64,000 bases of DNA, taken from an uncultured Oleispira sp. (GTDB lineage Bacteria > Pseudomonadota > Gammaproteobacteria > Pseudomonadales > Oceanobacteraceae). Numbering within the stretch: position 1 is the first letter of the stretch; the number at the start of each line of letters is the position of its first letter. Position numbers and translations under genes: made by a program. The notes beneath the pieces were generated by a model. It had not been told where the DNA came from and searched no databases. It saw nothing but the letters and a program-made list of their open reading frames with translations. Shown here piece by piece: positions 25,764-35,344 of the stretch. Where the stretch lies: assembly GCA_913061415.1 (NCBI GenBank), contig CAJXUD010000001.1, forward strand, positions 434,001 through 498,000, in the 5' to 3' direction.

Positions 25764-26393
25764 TTGTCGTTTCTAATTAAAGGACTTACCGCTTATCCTA
25801 CTCCTTCCTTGTTGTCTTGTGAGTCAATTGTGCAACCAATAGCCCCAAAATTAGTGGCAAAACCAGCCTCGAATGCTCCCGTAACGCCCCTTACCCAGCA
25901 GGTGCAATTTAGCAGAGAAGATTTAGAATCTTGTGGGCAGGGAGGTTTGTTTAAATCAAGCGAAGCCCAGTTACCAGCAGGGCCGTTGCTCATGATGAGC
26001 CGCATTGTTGATATTAAACCTCATGCGGGTTTGTTTAAAAAAGGTGAAATAATCGCCGAGTTTGATATCAACCCAGAATGTTGGTTTTTCGAACATCATT
26101 TTATCGGTGATCCGCTGATGCCGGGCAGTTTAATGCTAGAAGGCCTGTGGCAAACGCTGGGCTTTTATCTGGGCTGGAGTGGCTACTCAGGGAAAGTTAG
26201 AGCACTTGGCGTGGGTGATTTGAGACTTAAAAATGAAATAACCCCAGATGCAGGTTGTATCGAATATAAAATTAATATTCGTCGTATTGTTGCCCGCCAA
26301 ACGGTGCTGGCAATTGCTCATGGCACTATCTATCAAGCAGGTCGAGAAATTGCGACGGCGAAAGATCTTCGTGCCGGTATGTTTCAGGGTTGA
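25764..26393 (+). CDS. FabA-like 3-hydroxyacyl-ACP dehydratase domain protein
   Basis: A hot-dog-fold dehydratase homologue, up to 209 residues. From FSREDLESCGQGGLF onward it follows E. coli FabA closely: LLMMSRIVDI, FFEHHFIGDPLMPGSLMLEG, LWQTLGFYLGW, RALGVGDLRLK and TASDL-like TAKDL. The active-site His is present. The position of the FabA catalytic Asp (GLDAMWQ) is Glu (MLEGLWQ), as in FabZ. A Pro-rich stretch of about 48 residues precedes the domain. No in-frame ATG is available before the core: TTG 25764, two later TTGs and several GTG codons are the options, so the start is uncertain. It sits between ftsN and hslV, an unusual place, and the substrate is unknown. Confidence 0.8.
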   Translation: MSFLIKGLTAYPTPSLLSCESIVQPIAPKLVAKPASNAPVTPLTQQVQFSREDLESCGQGGLFKSSEAQLPAGPLLMMSRIVDIKPHAGLFKKGEIIAEFDINPECWFFEHHFIGDPLMPGSLMLEGLWQTLGFYLGWSGYSGKVRALGVGDLRLKNEITPDAGCIEYKINIRRIVARQTVLAIAHGTIYQAGREIATAKDLRAGMFQG

Positions 26394-26483
26394 AATTCGA
26401 TCTGACTGCCCCCAATTAGTTTGAACTAGGGTTGCTATCACAAATATTTATACGGCAACCAATCGAATATTTTGGAGCAGAAG

Positions 26484-27050
26484 ATGACAACAATTGTATC
26501 CGTACGACGTGGTAACGAAGTCGTAATTGGTGGTGATGGCCAAGTCTCATTAGGCAATACCGTAATGAAGGGTAATGCTAAAAAAGTGCGTCGCCTATTC
26601 AATGGCCAAGTACTGGCAGGTTTCGCTGGCGCAACAGCCGATGCTTTTACCCTTTTTGAAAAACTTGAAACTCAACTGCAAAAAAACCAAGGTCAGCTGA
26701 CCCGTGCCGCGGTTGAACTCGCTAAAGAATGGCGTTCGGACCGAGCCCTTCGTAAGCTAGAAGCTATCCTTGCGGTTGCCGACCATACTGCAACATTAAT
26801 CATTACCGGCAACGGTGATGTATTACAGCCAGAAGATGATCTTGTGGGTGTTGGCTCTGGCGGTAACTTCGCTTTGGCTTCAGCTCGTGCATTGCTTGAT
26901 AATACCGAGCTATCGGCTCGTGAGATCGTTGAAAAAAGCTTAACCATTGCTGGCGATATCTGTGTCTTTACCAACCAAAATTTTACTATTGAATCCATGA
27001 TCGCACCGGCTGAAATTAAAGCCATTGCTGCAGAAGGGGAAGAAAAATGA
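26484..27050 (+). CDS. hslV: ATP-dependent protease subunit HslV (ClpQ)
   Basis: The proteasome-like peptidase of the HslVU complex. ATG at 26484 gives [11 protein letters not shown], so Met removal exposes the catalytic N-terminal Thr. A TTG at 26472 would bury that Thr and is rejected. GGAG lies seven bases upstream. The 188-residue protein contains [20 protein letters not shown] and [22 protein letters not shown]. The stop overlaps the hslU start by four bases. Confidence 0.98.
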   Translation: MTTIVSVRRGNEVVIGGDGQVSLGNTVMKGNAKKVRRLFNGQVLAGFAGATADAFTLFEKLETQLQKNQGQLTRAAVELAKEWRSDRALRKLEAILAVADHTATLIITGNGDVLQPEDDLVGVGSGGNFALASARALLDNTELSAREIVEKSLTIAGDICVFTNQNFTIESMIAPAEIKAIAAEGEEK

Positions 27051-28396
27051 GTCAGATGACCCCAAGAGAAATTGCCCACGAATTAGACCGTCACATTGTT
27101 GGCCAGAATGAAGCAAAGCGCGCCGTTGCCATTGCCTTGCGAAATCGCTGGCGTCGTATGCAGCTTAATGAAGAGCTGCGCGAAGAAGTTACCCCAAAAA
27201 ATATTTTAATGATTGGCCCAACGGGTGTCGGTAAAACTGAAATTGCTCGTCGCCTTGCAAAACTGGCTAACGCGCCGTTCATTAAAATTGAAGCAACGAA
27301 ATTTACCGAAGTAGGTTATGTCGGCAAAGACGTAGAATCCATCATTCGTGATCTTGTTGAAACGGGCTTTAAAATGCTGCGTGAGCAAGAAATGCTGAAG
27401 GTTGATCAGCGCGCTTATGAAGCCGCTGAAGAACGTATTCTTGATGTGTTATTACCGCCAGCTCGTACCAGTGAAAAAACAGAATGGGATACGACTGAAG
27501 AACCGAAAAAAGAAGATTCTTCAACGCGTCAGATTTTCCGTAAAAAATTACGTGAAGGTCAGCTAGACGATAAAGAAATTGAAATCGATCTTGCTCAGCA
27601 ATCACAAATGGGCGTAGAAATTATGGCACCTGCTGGCATGGAAGAAATGACCAGTCAGTTGCAAAATATGTTTTCGAGCATGGGCGGTGATAAAAAGTCT
27701 AAGCGCAAATTAAAAATTAAAGATGCGTTTAAGCAAATCAAAGATGAAGAAGCTGCAAAAATGCTGAACGTCGATGAATTAAAAGCCCGTTCGTTAGAAG
27801 CCGTTGAACAAAATGGTATCGTATTTATCGATGAAATCGATAAAGTATGTAAGCGCCAAGAAAGTGGTTCAGGTGGCGATGTTTCCCGTGAAGGCGTACA
27901 GCGTGATTTATTACCGCTAATCGAAGGCTGCACCGTAAGTACTAAGTACGGCATGGTTAAAACGGATCATATTCTATTTATTGCTTCCGGTGCTTTCCAC
28001 TTAGCTAAGCCGTCTGACTTGATTCCTGAGTTGCAGGGCCGCTTGCCTATTCGTGTAGAATTACAGGCATTAACGCCGGAAGATTTTCAGCGTATTTTAA
28101 CTGAACCAAAAGCGTCGTTAACTGAGCAGTATGTTGCGTTAATGAAAACAGAAGACGTTGATTTAAGTTTTACTGAAGATGGCGTTAAGCGTCTTGCCGA
28201 AGTGGCTTTTGAAGTTAACGAAAGCACCGAAAATATTGGTGCGCGTCGTTTGCATACGTTATTAGAACGGTTATTAGAAGAAGTATCATTTAGCGCGACT
28301 GATTTAACAGAAGCAGTTATCGTAGATGCTGAATATGTGAATGAACATCTTGGTAAGATTGCACAAGATGAAGACTTAAGTCAGTTTATTCTATAA
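27047..28396 (+). CDS. hslU: ATP-dependent protease ATPase subunit HslU (ClpY)
   Basis: The AAA+ unfoldase that feeds HslV, 449 residues. It starts [20 protein letters not shown]. The Walker A is [15 protein letters not shown], the pore-loop/sensor region [12 protein letters not shown], and the Walker [13 protein letters not shown]. The intermediate I-domain and the C-terminal tail ending LSQFIL, which docks into HslV, are intact. Coupled to hslV by an ATGA overlap. Confidence 0.98.
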   Translation: MSQMTPREIAHELDRHIVGQNEAKRAVAIALRNRWRRMQLNEELREEVTPKNILMIGPTGVGKTEIARRLAKLANAPFIKIEATKFTEVGYVGKDVESIIRDLVETGFKMLREQEMLKVDQRAYEAAEERILDVLLPPARTSEKTEWDTTEEPKKEDSSTRQIFRKKLREGQLDDKEIEIDLAQQSQMGVEIMAPAGMEEMTSQLQNMFSSMGGDKKSKRKLKIKDAFKQIKDEEAAKMLNVDELKARSLEAVEQNGIVFIDEIDKVCKRQESGSGGDVSREGVQRDLLPLIEGCTVSTKYGMVKTDHILFIASGAFHLAKPSDLIPELQGRLPIRVELQALTPEDFQRILTEPKASLTEQYVALMKTEDVDLSFTEDGVKRLAEVAFEVNESTENIGARRLHTLLERLLEEVSFSATDLTEAVIVDAEYVNEHLGKIAQDEDLSQFIL

Positions 28397-28497
28397 CGAC
28401 TTATTAACTACGCACCATGGCGGATTAAACACCACTAAACTGCATTCGAACTGTATGCAGTGCTTCAGTTACTATATTTTAACTGGGTAGAAACTAG

Positions 28498-28947
28498 GTG
28501 TTTAATTCGCATATTTCAGCCTTATTTCCACCGTTGTCTAAAGAGGACATCTCCTTGTCTCTTATACCTAAAGATATAAAAGTCCGAAAGAAAAGTCAGT
28601 GCTTAGAACTGACTTATGCTAATAATGCGGGCGCAGATGATGTTTTTCAGATTAGTTTTGAACTGCTGAGAGTCTATTCACCTTCCGCCGAAGTGAGAGG
28701 CCATGGCGTAGGTAATGACGTTCTTCAGTTTGGAAAAAAGAATGTGGTTTTGTTGAATATAGAACCGTCTGGTAACTATGCACTAAAATTGATATTTGAT
28801 GATGGTCATGACTCTGGTCTTTATGATTGGAAATACCTACGTCATCTATGTGACAAACAGGCTGAACTTTGGCAGGATTATTTGGCTCGCTTAGATAAAG
28901 CTAACTTAAGTCGTGAAAGTAATGTGATTCAATTTAAGGCACTGTAG
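28498..28947 (+). CDS. DUF971 protein (gamma-butyrobetaine hydroxylase-like N-terminal domain)
   Basis: A 149-residue protein with the DUF971 core: IKVRKKSQCLELTYANN, ISFELLRVYSPSAEVRGHG, KKNVVLLNIEPSGNYALKLIFDDGHDSGLYDW and YLRHLC. The domain is found at the N-terminus of gamma-butyrobetaine hydroxylase and as small stand-alone proteins, often just after hslU; its role is unclear. The GTG at 28498 has a poor ribosome binding site. A TTG at 28555, preceded by AGAGGA, would begin close to the domain edge and is a credible alternative. Confidence 0.82.
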   Translation: MFNSHISALFPPLSKEDISLSLIPKDIKVRKKSQCLELTYANNAGADDVFQISFELLRVYSPSAEVRGHGVGNDVLQFGKKNVVLLNIEPSGNYALKLIFDDGHDSGLYDWKYLRHLCDKQAELWQDYLARLDKANLSRESNVIQFKAL

Positions 28948-29036
28948 TAGTTTTTGTATTAAACTTTTTTATTAAAGATGAAACAAAAATTTTTATGATA
29001 TTAAGAATCAATAATTTCTAAACATCAGGAGGCGTT

Positions 29037-29825
29037 ATGAAGAGTAATAGTATTTTTTATCGCTGCCTGATGATATTAGCACTAAGTTATCTCTCACCTA
29101 TCGTAAGCGCCGATACGGTTACCATACTATCTGATAAATGGTTTCCGGTTAATGGCGACCCTAAGTCTGAACAACCCGGTTATATGATTGAAATAGCTAA
29201 GACTATTTTGAACAAACACGGCCACTCATTAGATTATCGCTTAGCCCCCTGGGCTCGAAGTATTCAAGAAGTTCGCAAAGGCCGTACAGACTGTATTGTT
29301 GGTGCACTTAAAAGTGATGCTGAAGATTTCATTTTTCCTGAGCAATCTTGGGGGAAATCACAGTTTGGATTTTATTCTTCTGCAACATCAGACTGGAATT
29401 ATCAGGGAATAAAAAATTTAGAGCGAATTAAAATAGGCGCTATCTCAGATTATTCCTATGGCCCTATGATGGATCAGTATATTGAGATATATAAAAATAC
29501 TGAATCGGTTCAGTTGCTTTCAGGTGACTCCGTATTAGAACAAAACATAAGAAAGCTATTTGCTAAACGCATCGACGTTATTCTTTCTGATAAGTTGGTC
29601 ATGGAAACTAAGATAAATACATTAGGCTTGCAGAATAAATTCAGGTTGGCGGGTGATATAGCATTTTCAGAAAATATTTACATCGCCTGCTCACCAATAA
29701 AATCCAGTTCTTTAAATTATGTGAAATTATTTTCAGAAGGAATAGTTATACTTCGAGAAAGTGGTGAGTTAGCACGTATATTAAATAAATATGGTGTTAA
29801 GGACTGGATTGATGCAGTTGAGTAG
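29037..29825 (+). CDS. Periplasmic solute-binding protein, family 3
   Basis: A 262-residue exported protein with signal peptide FYRCLMILALSYLSPIVSA and an AGGAGG ribosome binding site. The mature domain is of the amino-acid-type binding-protein family (SBP_bac_3): PGYMIEIAKTILNKHG, LAPWARSIQEVRKGRTDCIVGA and IGAISDYSYG. No ABC permease or ATPase gene is adjacent. Such orphan proteins are common in marine gammaproteobacteria, and some feed sensory systems; a link to the chemoreceptor gene at 30-32 kb is possible but unsupported. Confidence 0.87.
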   Translation: MKSNSIFYRCLMILALSYLSPIVSADTVTILSDKWFPVNGDPKSEQPGYMIEIAKTILNKHGHSLDYRLAPWARSIQEVRKGRTDCIVGALKSDAEDFIFPEQSWGKSQFGFYSSATSDWNYQGIKNLERIKIGAISDYSYGPMMDQYIEIYKNTESVQLLSGDSVLEQNIRKLFAKRIDVILSDKLVMETKINTLGLQNKFRLAGDIAFSENIYIACSPIKSSSLNYVKLFSEGIVILRESGELARILNKYGVKDWIDAVE

Positions 29826-30237
29826 TGTCAGAAATTATCTGCTAAACAAGCCTGAAGCAGAGGAGGATTTCCCCTTTGGTCCGGATGCAATGGTCTTTAA
29901 AGTCAAAGGGAAAATGTTTGCACTACTCAGTTACGGTAGTGGATCAACACCCAATAAACGCCCTCAGATGAACCTTAAGTGTGATCCATTAGAAGCGATT
30001 CAATTACGCGATGTATTTGATGATGTGATTGCGGGTTATCACATGAATAAAAAGCACTGGAATACGCTATATCTTACCGATGCTGACAATACCAGTGATC
30101 TACCCGAAGGTGAGGTTCAACGGCAAATAGATAACTCGTATCGCTTGGTTGTAAAAGGAATGACCAAAGCACAAAGAAGTTCATTAGAAATGCAGTATTC
30201 AAATGAACAGCTTTATGGCCCTGACTTTAGTGAATAG
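29812..30237 (+). CDS. MmcQ/YjbR family protein
   Basis: A 141-residue protein of the YjbR double-wing fold: RNYLLNKPEAEEDFPFGPDA, MVFKVKGKMFALLS, MNLKCDPLEAIQLRD, GYHMNKKHWNTLYL and DNSYRLVVKGMTKAQR. Members are small cytoplasmic proteins of unclear function, sometimes called DNA-binding. ATG 29812 is preferred over 29791 because AAGGA (29799-29803) lies eight bases upstream. It overlaps the end of the binding-protein gene by 14 bases, so the two are likely coupled. Confidence 0.88.
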   Translation: MQLSSVRNYLLNKPEAEEDFPFGPDAMVFKVKGKMFALLSYGSGSTPNKRPQMNLKCDPLEAIQLRDVFDDVIAGYHMNKKHWNTLYLTDADNTSDLPEGEVQRQIDNSYRLVVKGMTKAQRSSLEMQYSNEQLYGPDFSE

Positions 30238-30255
30238 TTTTAAATTTCAAGTTCG

Positions 30256-32173
30256 TTAAACCTTAAAATTACCAATCATTTTGTTTAATATCGCTGCCGA
30301 CTCATTTAAGTTATGGCATTGAATATTTACATTCTTACTTTCATTCGCTGTATTGTCTGACATATTTTTAATATTTAAAATATGAGAGTTCAACTCCTCG
30401 ACTACCGAACTCTGCTCTTCTGTTGCCGTCGCTACCTGAATACTCAGATCGGTAATAATGCCAATCGCATTGGTAATATTTTGCAAAGACTCGCCTGCTT
30501 TATCGGCTTCTTCTACGGAAGATCTTGCAGTTTCTATACCTTCATCCATAGCACTAACAGCATCTTTTGCACCGCTTTGCAGTTTATGAATCATGCTATT
30601 GATTTCTTCTGTGGATTCTTGCGTACGCTGAGCCAGCGTTCTTACTTCATCTGCAACCACCGCAAAGCCTCGACCCTGTTCACGCGCGCGCGGCTTCGAT
30701 GGCGGCGTTAAGGGCCAGTAAGTTAGTCTGCTCAGAAATGCCTCTAATCACTTCTAAAACAGAACTGATACCGCCGACATCTTGAGCAAGAGTTTGAATA
30801 ACACAAGAAGCGCTTTGCATTTTTTCGAATAAAGAATTGATACCTTCAATTGACGATTGAACAATTCTTTCACTATTGGCGGTATCAGTTGCAGATTGTT
30901 TAGCGGCATTTGCCGTTTCATTTGCATTGCGTGCTATCTCGTGAACAGTCGCGCCCATTTCGTGCATGGCGGTGGCAATCATATCAACGCTTTGCTGTTG
31001 CTCTTCGGTATTGTGCTGGGTTGATAATGATGACTCCGTTAGGTTTTTAGCAATGTGAGTAACGTCGCGGCTATTACTGGCGATTGCGGTAATTAAGCTG
31101 TGCAGCTGGTTAACAAAAATATTAAAAGAACGCGCTAACTTTCCGACTTCGTCTTGGGTATCGACTTGCATTTGTTGGGTTAGGTCAGCATCTCCTGAAG
31201 CGATATTACTGAGCATACTAGACGCTCTTATAATAGGGCGAGCAACGCCAAGGGCTACCCACAAACCAAGTATGATTAATAGGATTGCGACTATCATGTT
31301 CATCAATACAAGCTGCATGGAAGTATTATTAATCGGGGTGTAAATTTCACTCGTCGGAATTTCGATAATGACAAACCAATTTAATGATGGGATAAATTTT
31401 GCCGCTAAGAAGCGTCCATCATGGCTGGAGGTTTGCAGAATATTAATCGACTCTTTATTTAATAAATTATTTTTAATGTCAGTATTAAATAAAGAACTTA
31501 AGCTCGTTCCTGAAGCGATACTTTTATCGGGATGAACTTGAATATTGCCATCTTGGTCGGTTAAGAAAGCCAAGCCTTGCTCACCCACCGTATAGTTTTT
31601 GATGAGATCAATGACCTGAGATATTCCCATGCCAATGCCCGCAACTGATTTTCCGTCATGGGTTCTATAATTAATAAATAACGTTAATGTATCTAGAGTC
31701 GCATCGTTATCGATATCTAAAGAATATTTTTTGTCACTGTTTAAAAATTTATAAAACCATGCGTCCTTGCTGCTATTGCGGTCTAGTGTTCTCGATAGAC
31801 CACTTGGGATGTAGTAGTTATTACTTAAGCCTGAAACAATGAATGCGGTGATGGCATTGTTATTTTGTTTTGTCGCGGTGAGGTAGTTTGTAATCTCGTT
31901 GAGTCGCGATGGATCTTCACCTTGCGCTAGCCATTGGTTGGTAAAGGTATTTTCAGCCATAGATTTAGATATTGTCAGAGGAAGACTGATTTCTTTTTCA
32001 ATGGCATTGGCCACGGCATTAAGCGTGGCCGGAATTTCTTCGTTATTAATCCGCTCAGTCATCATGCTGCGCATGGAAGTATTGCTGATGATGGTAGAAA
32101 TCAGAACACTGACTAATAGGGAGCCGCCGATGACGAGGGACAGCTTGCGACGAATGGGCAATGCATTCCACAT
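30256..32173 (-). pseudogene. Methyl-accepting chemotaxis protein interrupted by a frameshift
   Basis: One chemoreceptor is split in two frames. The upstream part (30680-32173, 497 residues) has a membrane helix (LSLVIGGSLLVSVLISTI), a dCache-type periplasmic sensor, a second helix, HAMP, and the signalling domain as far as NAAIEAARA, where TGA follows. The remainder (30256-30679) continues in another frame as EQGRGFAVVADEVRTLAQRT and runs to the normal end. The break lies in a run of five CG dinucleotides (30683-30692). Adding one CG restores IEAARAREQGRGFAVVADEV, a common chemoreceptor tip sequence. It could be a phase-variable gene, a recent null, or a sequencing error. As written it lacks the CheA/CheW-contacting tip and downstream helix. 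Confidence 0.92.
30683..30692. repeat. (CG)5 dinucleotide run at the chemoreceptor frameshift
   Basis: Five uninterrupted CG units within the codons for the conserved AARAR tip. A gain of one unit, or loss of two, would restore the reading frame. Confidence 0.95.
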
Positions 32174-32252
32174 AATAGATAAACCTGAACAATGATCATT
32201 CTTTAAGCGTAGCTAAAGTGTGAGTTATCGCGAGGTTTGAGGCCGATTCAGC

Positions 32253-34520
32253 TTAACTCATATCCATCGGGTCAATATCCAAGTTCCAGCGAACTTTTTG
32301 AATACCCTTCAAATTCTCTAAAAAATGCACCAAAGGATCAAGAACACGATGCAGCGCCGTGCGTTCATGACTCATTATTTGCATTTGCTGGCGAAAACGT
32401 CCATTACGACGCTCCATCGGGGCAGGGAAGGGGCCAAGCAGGGTCACGGGAGTGGTATCTGCTTGAGCTTCATTCATGGATAGCAGATTGCCCTGCCAGT
32501 ATTGATTTAACCAGCTCTGCACAAATTCACGGGCTTGGTTTTGTACTTGCTCGGCCAGTGACTTATCACTGCACTCGGTGCGCAATAACGCCATGTAGCT
32601 GTAAGGCGGTAGCTGAATGTGTTTGCGCTCTTGCAATAGATTAGCGGCGAGTCCGTGATAACCGCCTTCTAATAACATGTTCAATTGCGGGTGATCGGCA
32701 TATAAGGTTTGAATCCACACTTCACCGGGTTTATCACCTCGGCCAGCGCGGCCTGCTACTTGCAAAATCAGCTGAGCTGTTTTCTCCATGCCACGGAAGT
32801 CGGCGCTGAACAAACCAGAATCCGCATCGAGAATGACCACCATGGTGACATCTGGAAAGTGATGCCCTTTGGCCAGCATTTGGGTGCCGACTAAAATACA
32901 CGGCTCGCCTTTGTGAATTTCATCAAACAAATTATCAAAAGCGTCTTTAGTGCGCACGGTATCGCGGTCTACACGTTTAATGTCCGCACCGGGAAATAGT
33001 GTGTGCAGATTTTCTTCAATACGTTCCGTGCCTTGGCCTAAGGCTTCGATTTGCATGCTATTACAGTTAGGACATAACCGTGGAATTCCCACTTGATTAT
33101 CGCAGTGGTGACAATGCATGTGTGGTGGATATTGATGCATGGTCATACGCGCATCGCAGCGAATACATTCTGCCATCCAGCCGCAATCGCGACAGGCTAG
33201 AGTGGGGGCAAAACCTCGGCGATTGATAAAAATCATCACCTGCTGACCCGCGTTTAAGTGCTGCTTAATTTTATCCACAACCGGCAAGGCTAAGCCAAAC
33301 TCTAATGGTTGATGCAAAATGCTATGCAGCTTCATGCTAGGGGGTTTGGCGTTACCCGCACGCAGGGTTAGCTTGTGATGGCTGTAACGACGAGAGTAGG
33401 CGTTATGCAACGTTTCTAATGCGGGTGTCGCTGAACCTAATACAATCGGCAATGATTCTTTATGCGCGCGCTTAATGGCAAAGTCACGAGCGTTATAGCG
33501 TAAGCCGTCTTGTTGCTTAAACGAGGCATCGTGTTCTTCATCAATAATGATTAAGCCCAAACTCGGCAAAGGGGTAAAAATCGCCGAGCGCGTGCCAATA
33601 AGAATCTTAGCTTGGTTTTGGCTGCTCTGGTGCCAAGCTATTAAGCGTTCTTTATCATTCAGATTGGAATGCATCATCACGACAGGCGCATCAAACCGCG
33701 CTTGAAAGCGACGCAATGTTTGTGGGGTAAGGCCAATCTCCGGCACCAGAACTAAAGCTTGTTTACCTTGCTCGATGGCTTTGGCAATGAGCTGTAAATA
33801 GACTTCGGTTTTACCACTGCCGGTAACACCATCTAATAGCGCGACGTGGAATTTGCCAAATTGCTGAGATATTTTATCCACAGCGGAGGCTTGTTCGCTA
33901 TTTAAAGTAAGTGCTGACTCGCTTGCTAGCGACAGTGTAGAGCCACTTTGAGGAACCGGAAGCTGCAGGTAAGGTTCGATTAAGCCTAAGCTCGCTAAGC
34001 GATCGAGTTGGGCTTTGGCAAAACCTTGTTGAGTCAGATCTTTATGTCGCCAATAGGATTGTTGCTGAAAAAGCTGCCACAACGCGAGCTGTTTCTTTCC
34101 GCTCACAGAACTAATAATGTCGGCAGAGGTTGTCTTATCTGTGCAGGTGCGCCAGTGCGGTTCAGCAATGTCACTGATCTGGCCGCCCTTACGCAATAAT
34201 ACCGGAATCGCAAGATCGAGCACTTCGCCCAACGGGTGATGATAATAGCTGCTGAGCCATTCACATAACGCAAGTATGTTAGGACTGACTAACGACCGAG
34301 TATCGAGTTTTTCGGTGATCTGCTTAAGCTTATCCACAGGCACAGCGGTTTCTGTCTCGATGGATAAAACAAAACCAATTAATTGCTGGCGGCCAAAAGG
34401 CACCCGAACACGGCTACCGATTTCATAATCAGAGGCAGCGGTTTGGGCAAGCGGCAAATAATCAAAATGTCGGCGCAAGGGTACGGGCAGCGCAATACGC
34501 AGGTAGTAAGTGTCAGTCAT
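32253..34520 (-). CDS. priA: Primosomal protein N' (replication restart helicase PriA)
   Basis: This 3'-5' helicase recognises stalled forks and starts primosome assembly for replication restart. ATG at 34520 (MTDTYYLRIALPVPL) gives 755 residues; an upstream extension is not needed. Features are the N-terminal fork-binding domain, Walker A DGVTGSGKTEVYL, the DEEH box (IIDEEHDASFKQQ), and two zinc-binding Cys clusters (CRDCG, CIRCD, CHHCD, CPNC). The helicase motif QVAGRAGRGDKPGEV is also present. It is a single gene, divergent from rpmE, as in E. coli. Confidence 0.97.
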   Translation of the reverse strand: MTDTYYLRIALPVPLRRHFDYLPLAQTAASDYEIGSRVRVPFGRQQLIGFVLSIETETAVPVDKLKQITEKLDTRSLVSPNILALCEWLSSYYHHPLGEVLDLAIPVLLRKGGQISDIAEPHWRTCTDKTTSADIISSVSGKKQLALWQLFQQQSYWRHKDLTQQGFAKAQLDRLASLGLIEPYLQLPVPQSGSTLSLASESALTLNSEQASAVDKISQQFGKFHVALLDGVTGSGKTEVYLQLIAKAIEQGKQALVLVPEIGLTPQTLRRFQARFDAPVVMMHSNLNDKERLIAWHQSSQNQAKILIGTRSAIFTPLPSLGLIIIDEEHDASFKQQDGLRYNARDFAIKRAHKESLPIVLGSATPALETLHNAYSRRYSHHKLTLRAGNAKPPSMKLHSILHQPLEFGLALPVVDKIKQHLNAGQQVMIFINRRGFAPTLACRDCGWMAECIRCDARMTMHQYPPHMHCHHCDNQVGIPRLCPNCNSMQIEALGQGTERIEENLHTLFPGADIKRVDRDTVRTKDAFDNLFDEIHKGEPCILVGTQMLAKGHHFPDVTMVVILDADSGLFSADFRGMEKTAQLILQVAGRAGRGDKPGEVWIQTLYADHPQLNMLLEGGYHGLAANLLQERKHIQLPPYSYMALLRTECSDKSLAEQVQNQAREFVQSWLNQYWQGNLLSMNEAQADTTPVTLLGPFPAPMERRNGRFRQQMQIMSHERTALHRVLDPLVHFLENLKGIQKVRWNLDIDPMDMS

Positions 34521-34566
34521 GATACTTAGTTTACAGGGTTTGTGGGTAAAATCCGACGGAAAGTAC

Positions 34567-34594
34567 TTGTTAGAATTCAACTCTCTGGTATGAT
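34567..34594 (+). promoter_or_regulatory. Sigma70-type promoter of rpmE
   Basis: TTGTTA (34567-34572), a 16-base spacer and TATGAT (34589-34594). The implied leader is about 125 bases long. Confidence 0.7.
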
Positions 34595-34665
34595 TCGCGA
34601 TCCAAATCGTTAACATTGTTGGTTCTTATTTTAAGAATTCGTGATGCTGACACTTTTGTGCGGTA

Positions 34666-34693
34666 CTCCAGTGTAAGAATATCACTGCTGGAG
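34666..34693 (+). promoter_or_regulatory. Hairpin in the rpmE leader
   Basis: CTCCAGTG (34666-34673) pairs with CACTG..GGAG (34683-34693), with a two-base bulge. It lies 32 bases before the rpmE start. Ribosomal protein L31 genes can be autoregulated through their leader, so this is a candidate operator; that is inference. Confidence 0.4.
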
Positions 34694-34725
34694 ATAGCGG
34701 CACTTTTGAAATTATTAGGTGACTT

Positions 34726-34935
34726 ATGAAAGCTGGTATCCATCCTGAATACGCTGAACTTGCTGCAACTTGTACTTGTGGTAACACGTTCACAACTAAA
34801 TCAACTCGTACTGGTTCTATTCACTTAGACGTATGTTCTTCTTGCCACCCTTTCTATACTGGTAAGCAGAAGACTGTTGATACTGGCGGTCGTATCGACA
34901 AATTCCAGAAGCGTTTCGGTGGCTTCAAGAAGTAA
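34726..34935 (+). CDS. rpmE: 50S ribosomal protein bL31, zinc-binding form
   Basis: A 69-residue L31 starting [20 protein letters not shown]. Four Cys (CTC near residue 16, CSSC near residue 37) make it the zinc-binding (C+) type that some bacteria replace with a zinc-free paralogue under zinc starvation. TAGGTGA lies upstream of the ATG. It has its own promoter and a strong terminator. Confidence 0.97.
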   Translation: MKAGIHPEYAELAATCTCGNTFTTKSTRTGSIHLDVCSSCHPFYTGKQKTVDTGGRIDKFQKRFGGFKK

Positions 34936-34957
34936 AATTCTTGCACTGAATCCAAAG

Positions 34958-34993
34958 AACGCGCTCAGGATTATCCTCAGCGCGTTTTTTTTT
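34958..34993 (+). terminator. Intrinsic terminator of rpmE
   Basis: AACGCGCT (34958-34965) pairs with AGCGCGTT (34979-34986), extended inward by AGGA/TCCT around a C-C mismatch, then a run of T. Confidence 0.93.
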
Positions 34994-35015
34994 ACTTACA
35001 TGCTATGGAAATAAA

Positions 35016-35234
35016 ATGAATATTAAAGAAATTTCGATTACCAGTAATCTGCGTAAAAAAATTCAAAAAGCCGTTAAAAATACCAGTGTTATTTTTGAAG
35101 ATGAAAATGGAGATATCGTTGTTAACGTTGCAGCGTATACTGAAAATACATCGCACACAGGCCGTTATCCGTTAGAAGATATACTTGGCGAAGATGCTTT
35201 GGATTATGATGTAGAGTTCTGGGTTTTTAACTAA
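35016..35234 (+). CDS. Small hypothetical protein
   Basis: A 72-residue acidic protein beginning MNIKEISITSNLRKKIQKAV, without signal peptide or membrane helix. I do not recognise a family. The predicted pattern is one helix followed by short strands (SVIFEDENGDIVVNVAAY). The start has only a weak GGA upstream. The stop codon lies inside an 18-bp-period direct repeat, so the C-terminal FWVFN may have been altered by duplication. Confidence 0.6.
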   Translation: MNIKEISITSNLRKKIQKAVKNTSVIFEDENGDIVVNVAAYTENTSHTGRYPLEDILGEDALDYDVEFWVFN

Positions 35235-35250
35235 GAGCGGGTTTTTAACT
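35221..35250 (+). repeat. 12-bp direct repeat with 18-bp period over a stop codon
   Basis: GGGTTTTTAACT occurs at 35221-35232 and 35239-35250. The first copy contains the start of the stop codon of the small hypothetical gene. Confidence 0.9.
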
Positions 35251-35281
35251 CAGCACTGCAAGAACTCGTTGAAGTGAAGCA

Positions 35282-35308
35282 ACGCTAGACTATTTTTATA
35301 TCTAGCGT
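35282..35308. repeat. 8-bp inverted repeat
   Basis: ACGCTAGA (35282-35289) and TCTAGCGT (35301-35308) with an 11-base AT-rich loop, between two convergent genes. There is no clear T-run; it may be a weak terminator. Confidence 0.45.
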
Positions 35309-35344
35309 GCTTAACGTATTACTTATCTGTTTAATACTTCAAAG

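Noticed and set aside
28400-28497. Intrinsic terminator after hslU
   Set aside because: Short inverted sequences (ACTGCAT / ATGCAGT) occur but without a T-run, so termination there is not supported.
30256-30660. Separate small chemotaxis gene
   Set aside because: A GTG-started frame here encodes only the second half of a chemoreceptor signalling domain; it is the frameshifted continuation of the upstream part.
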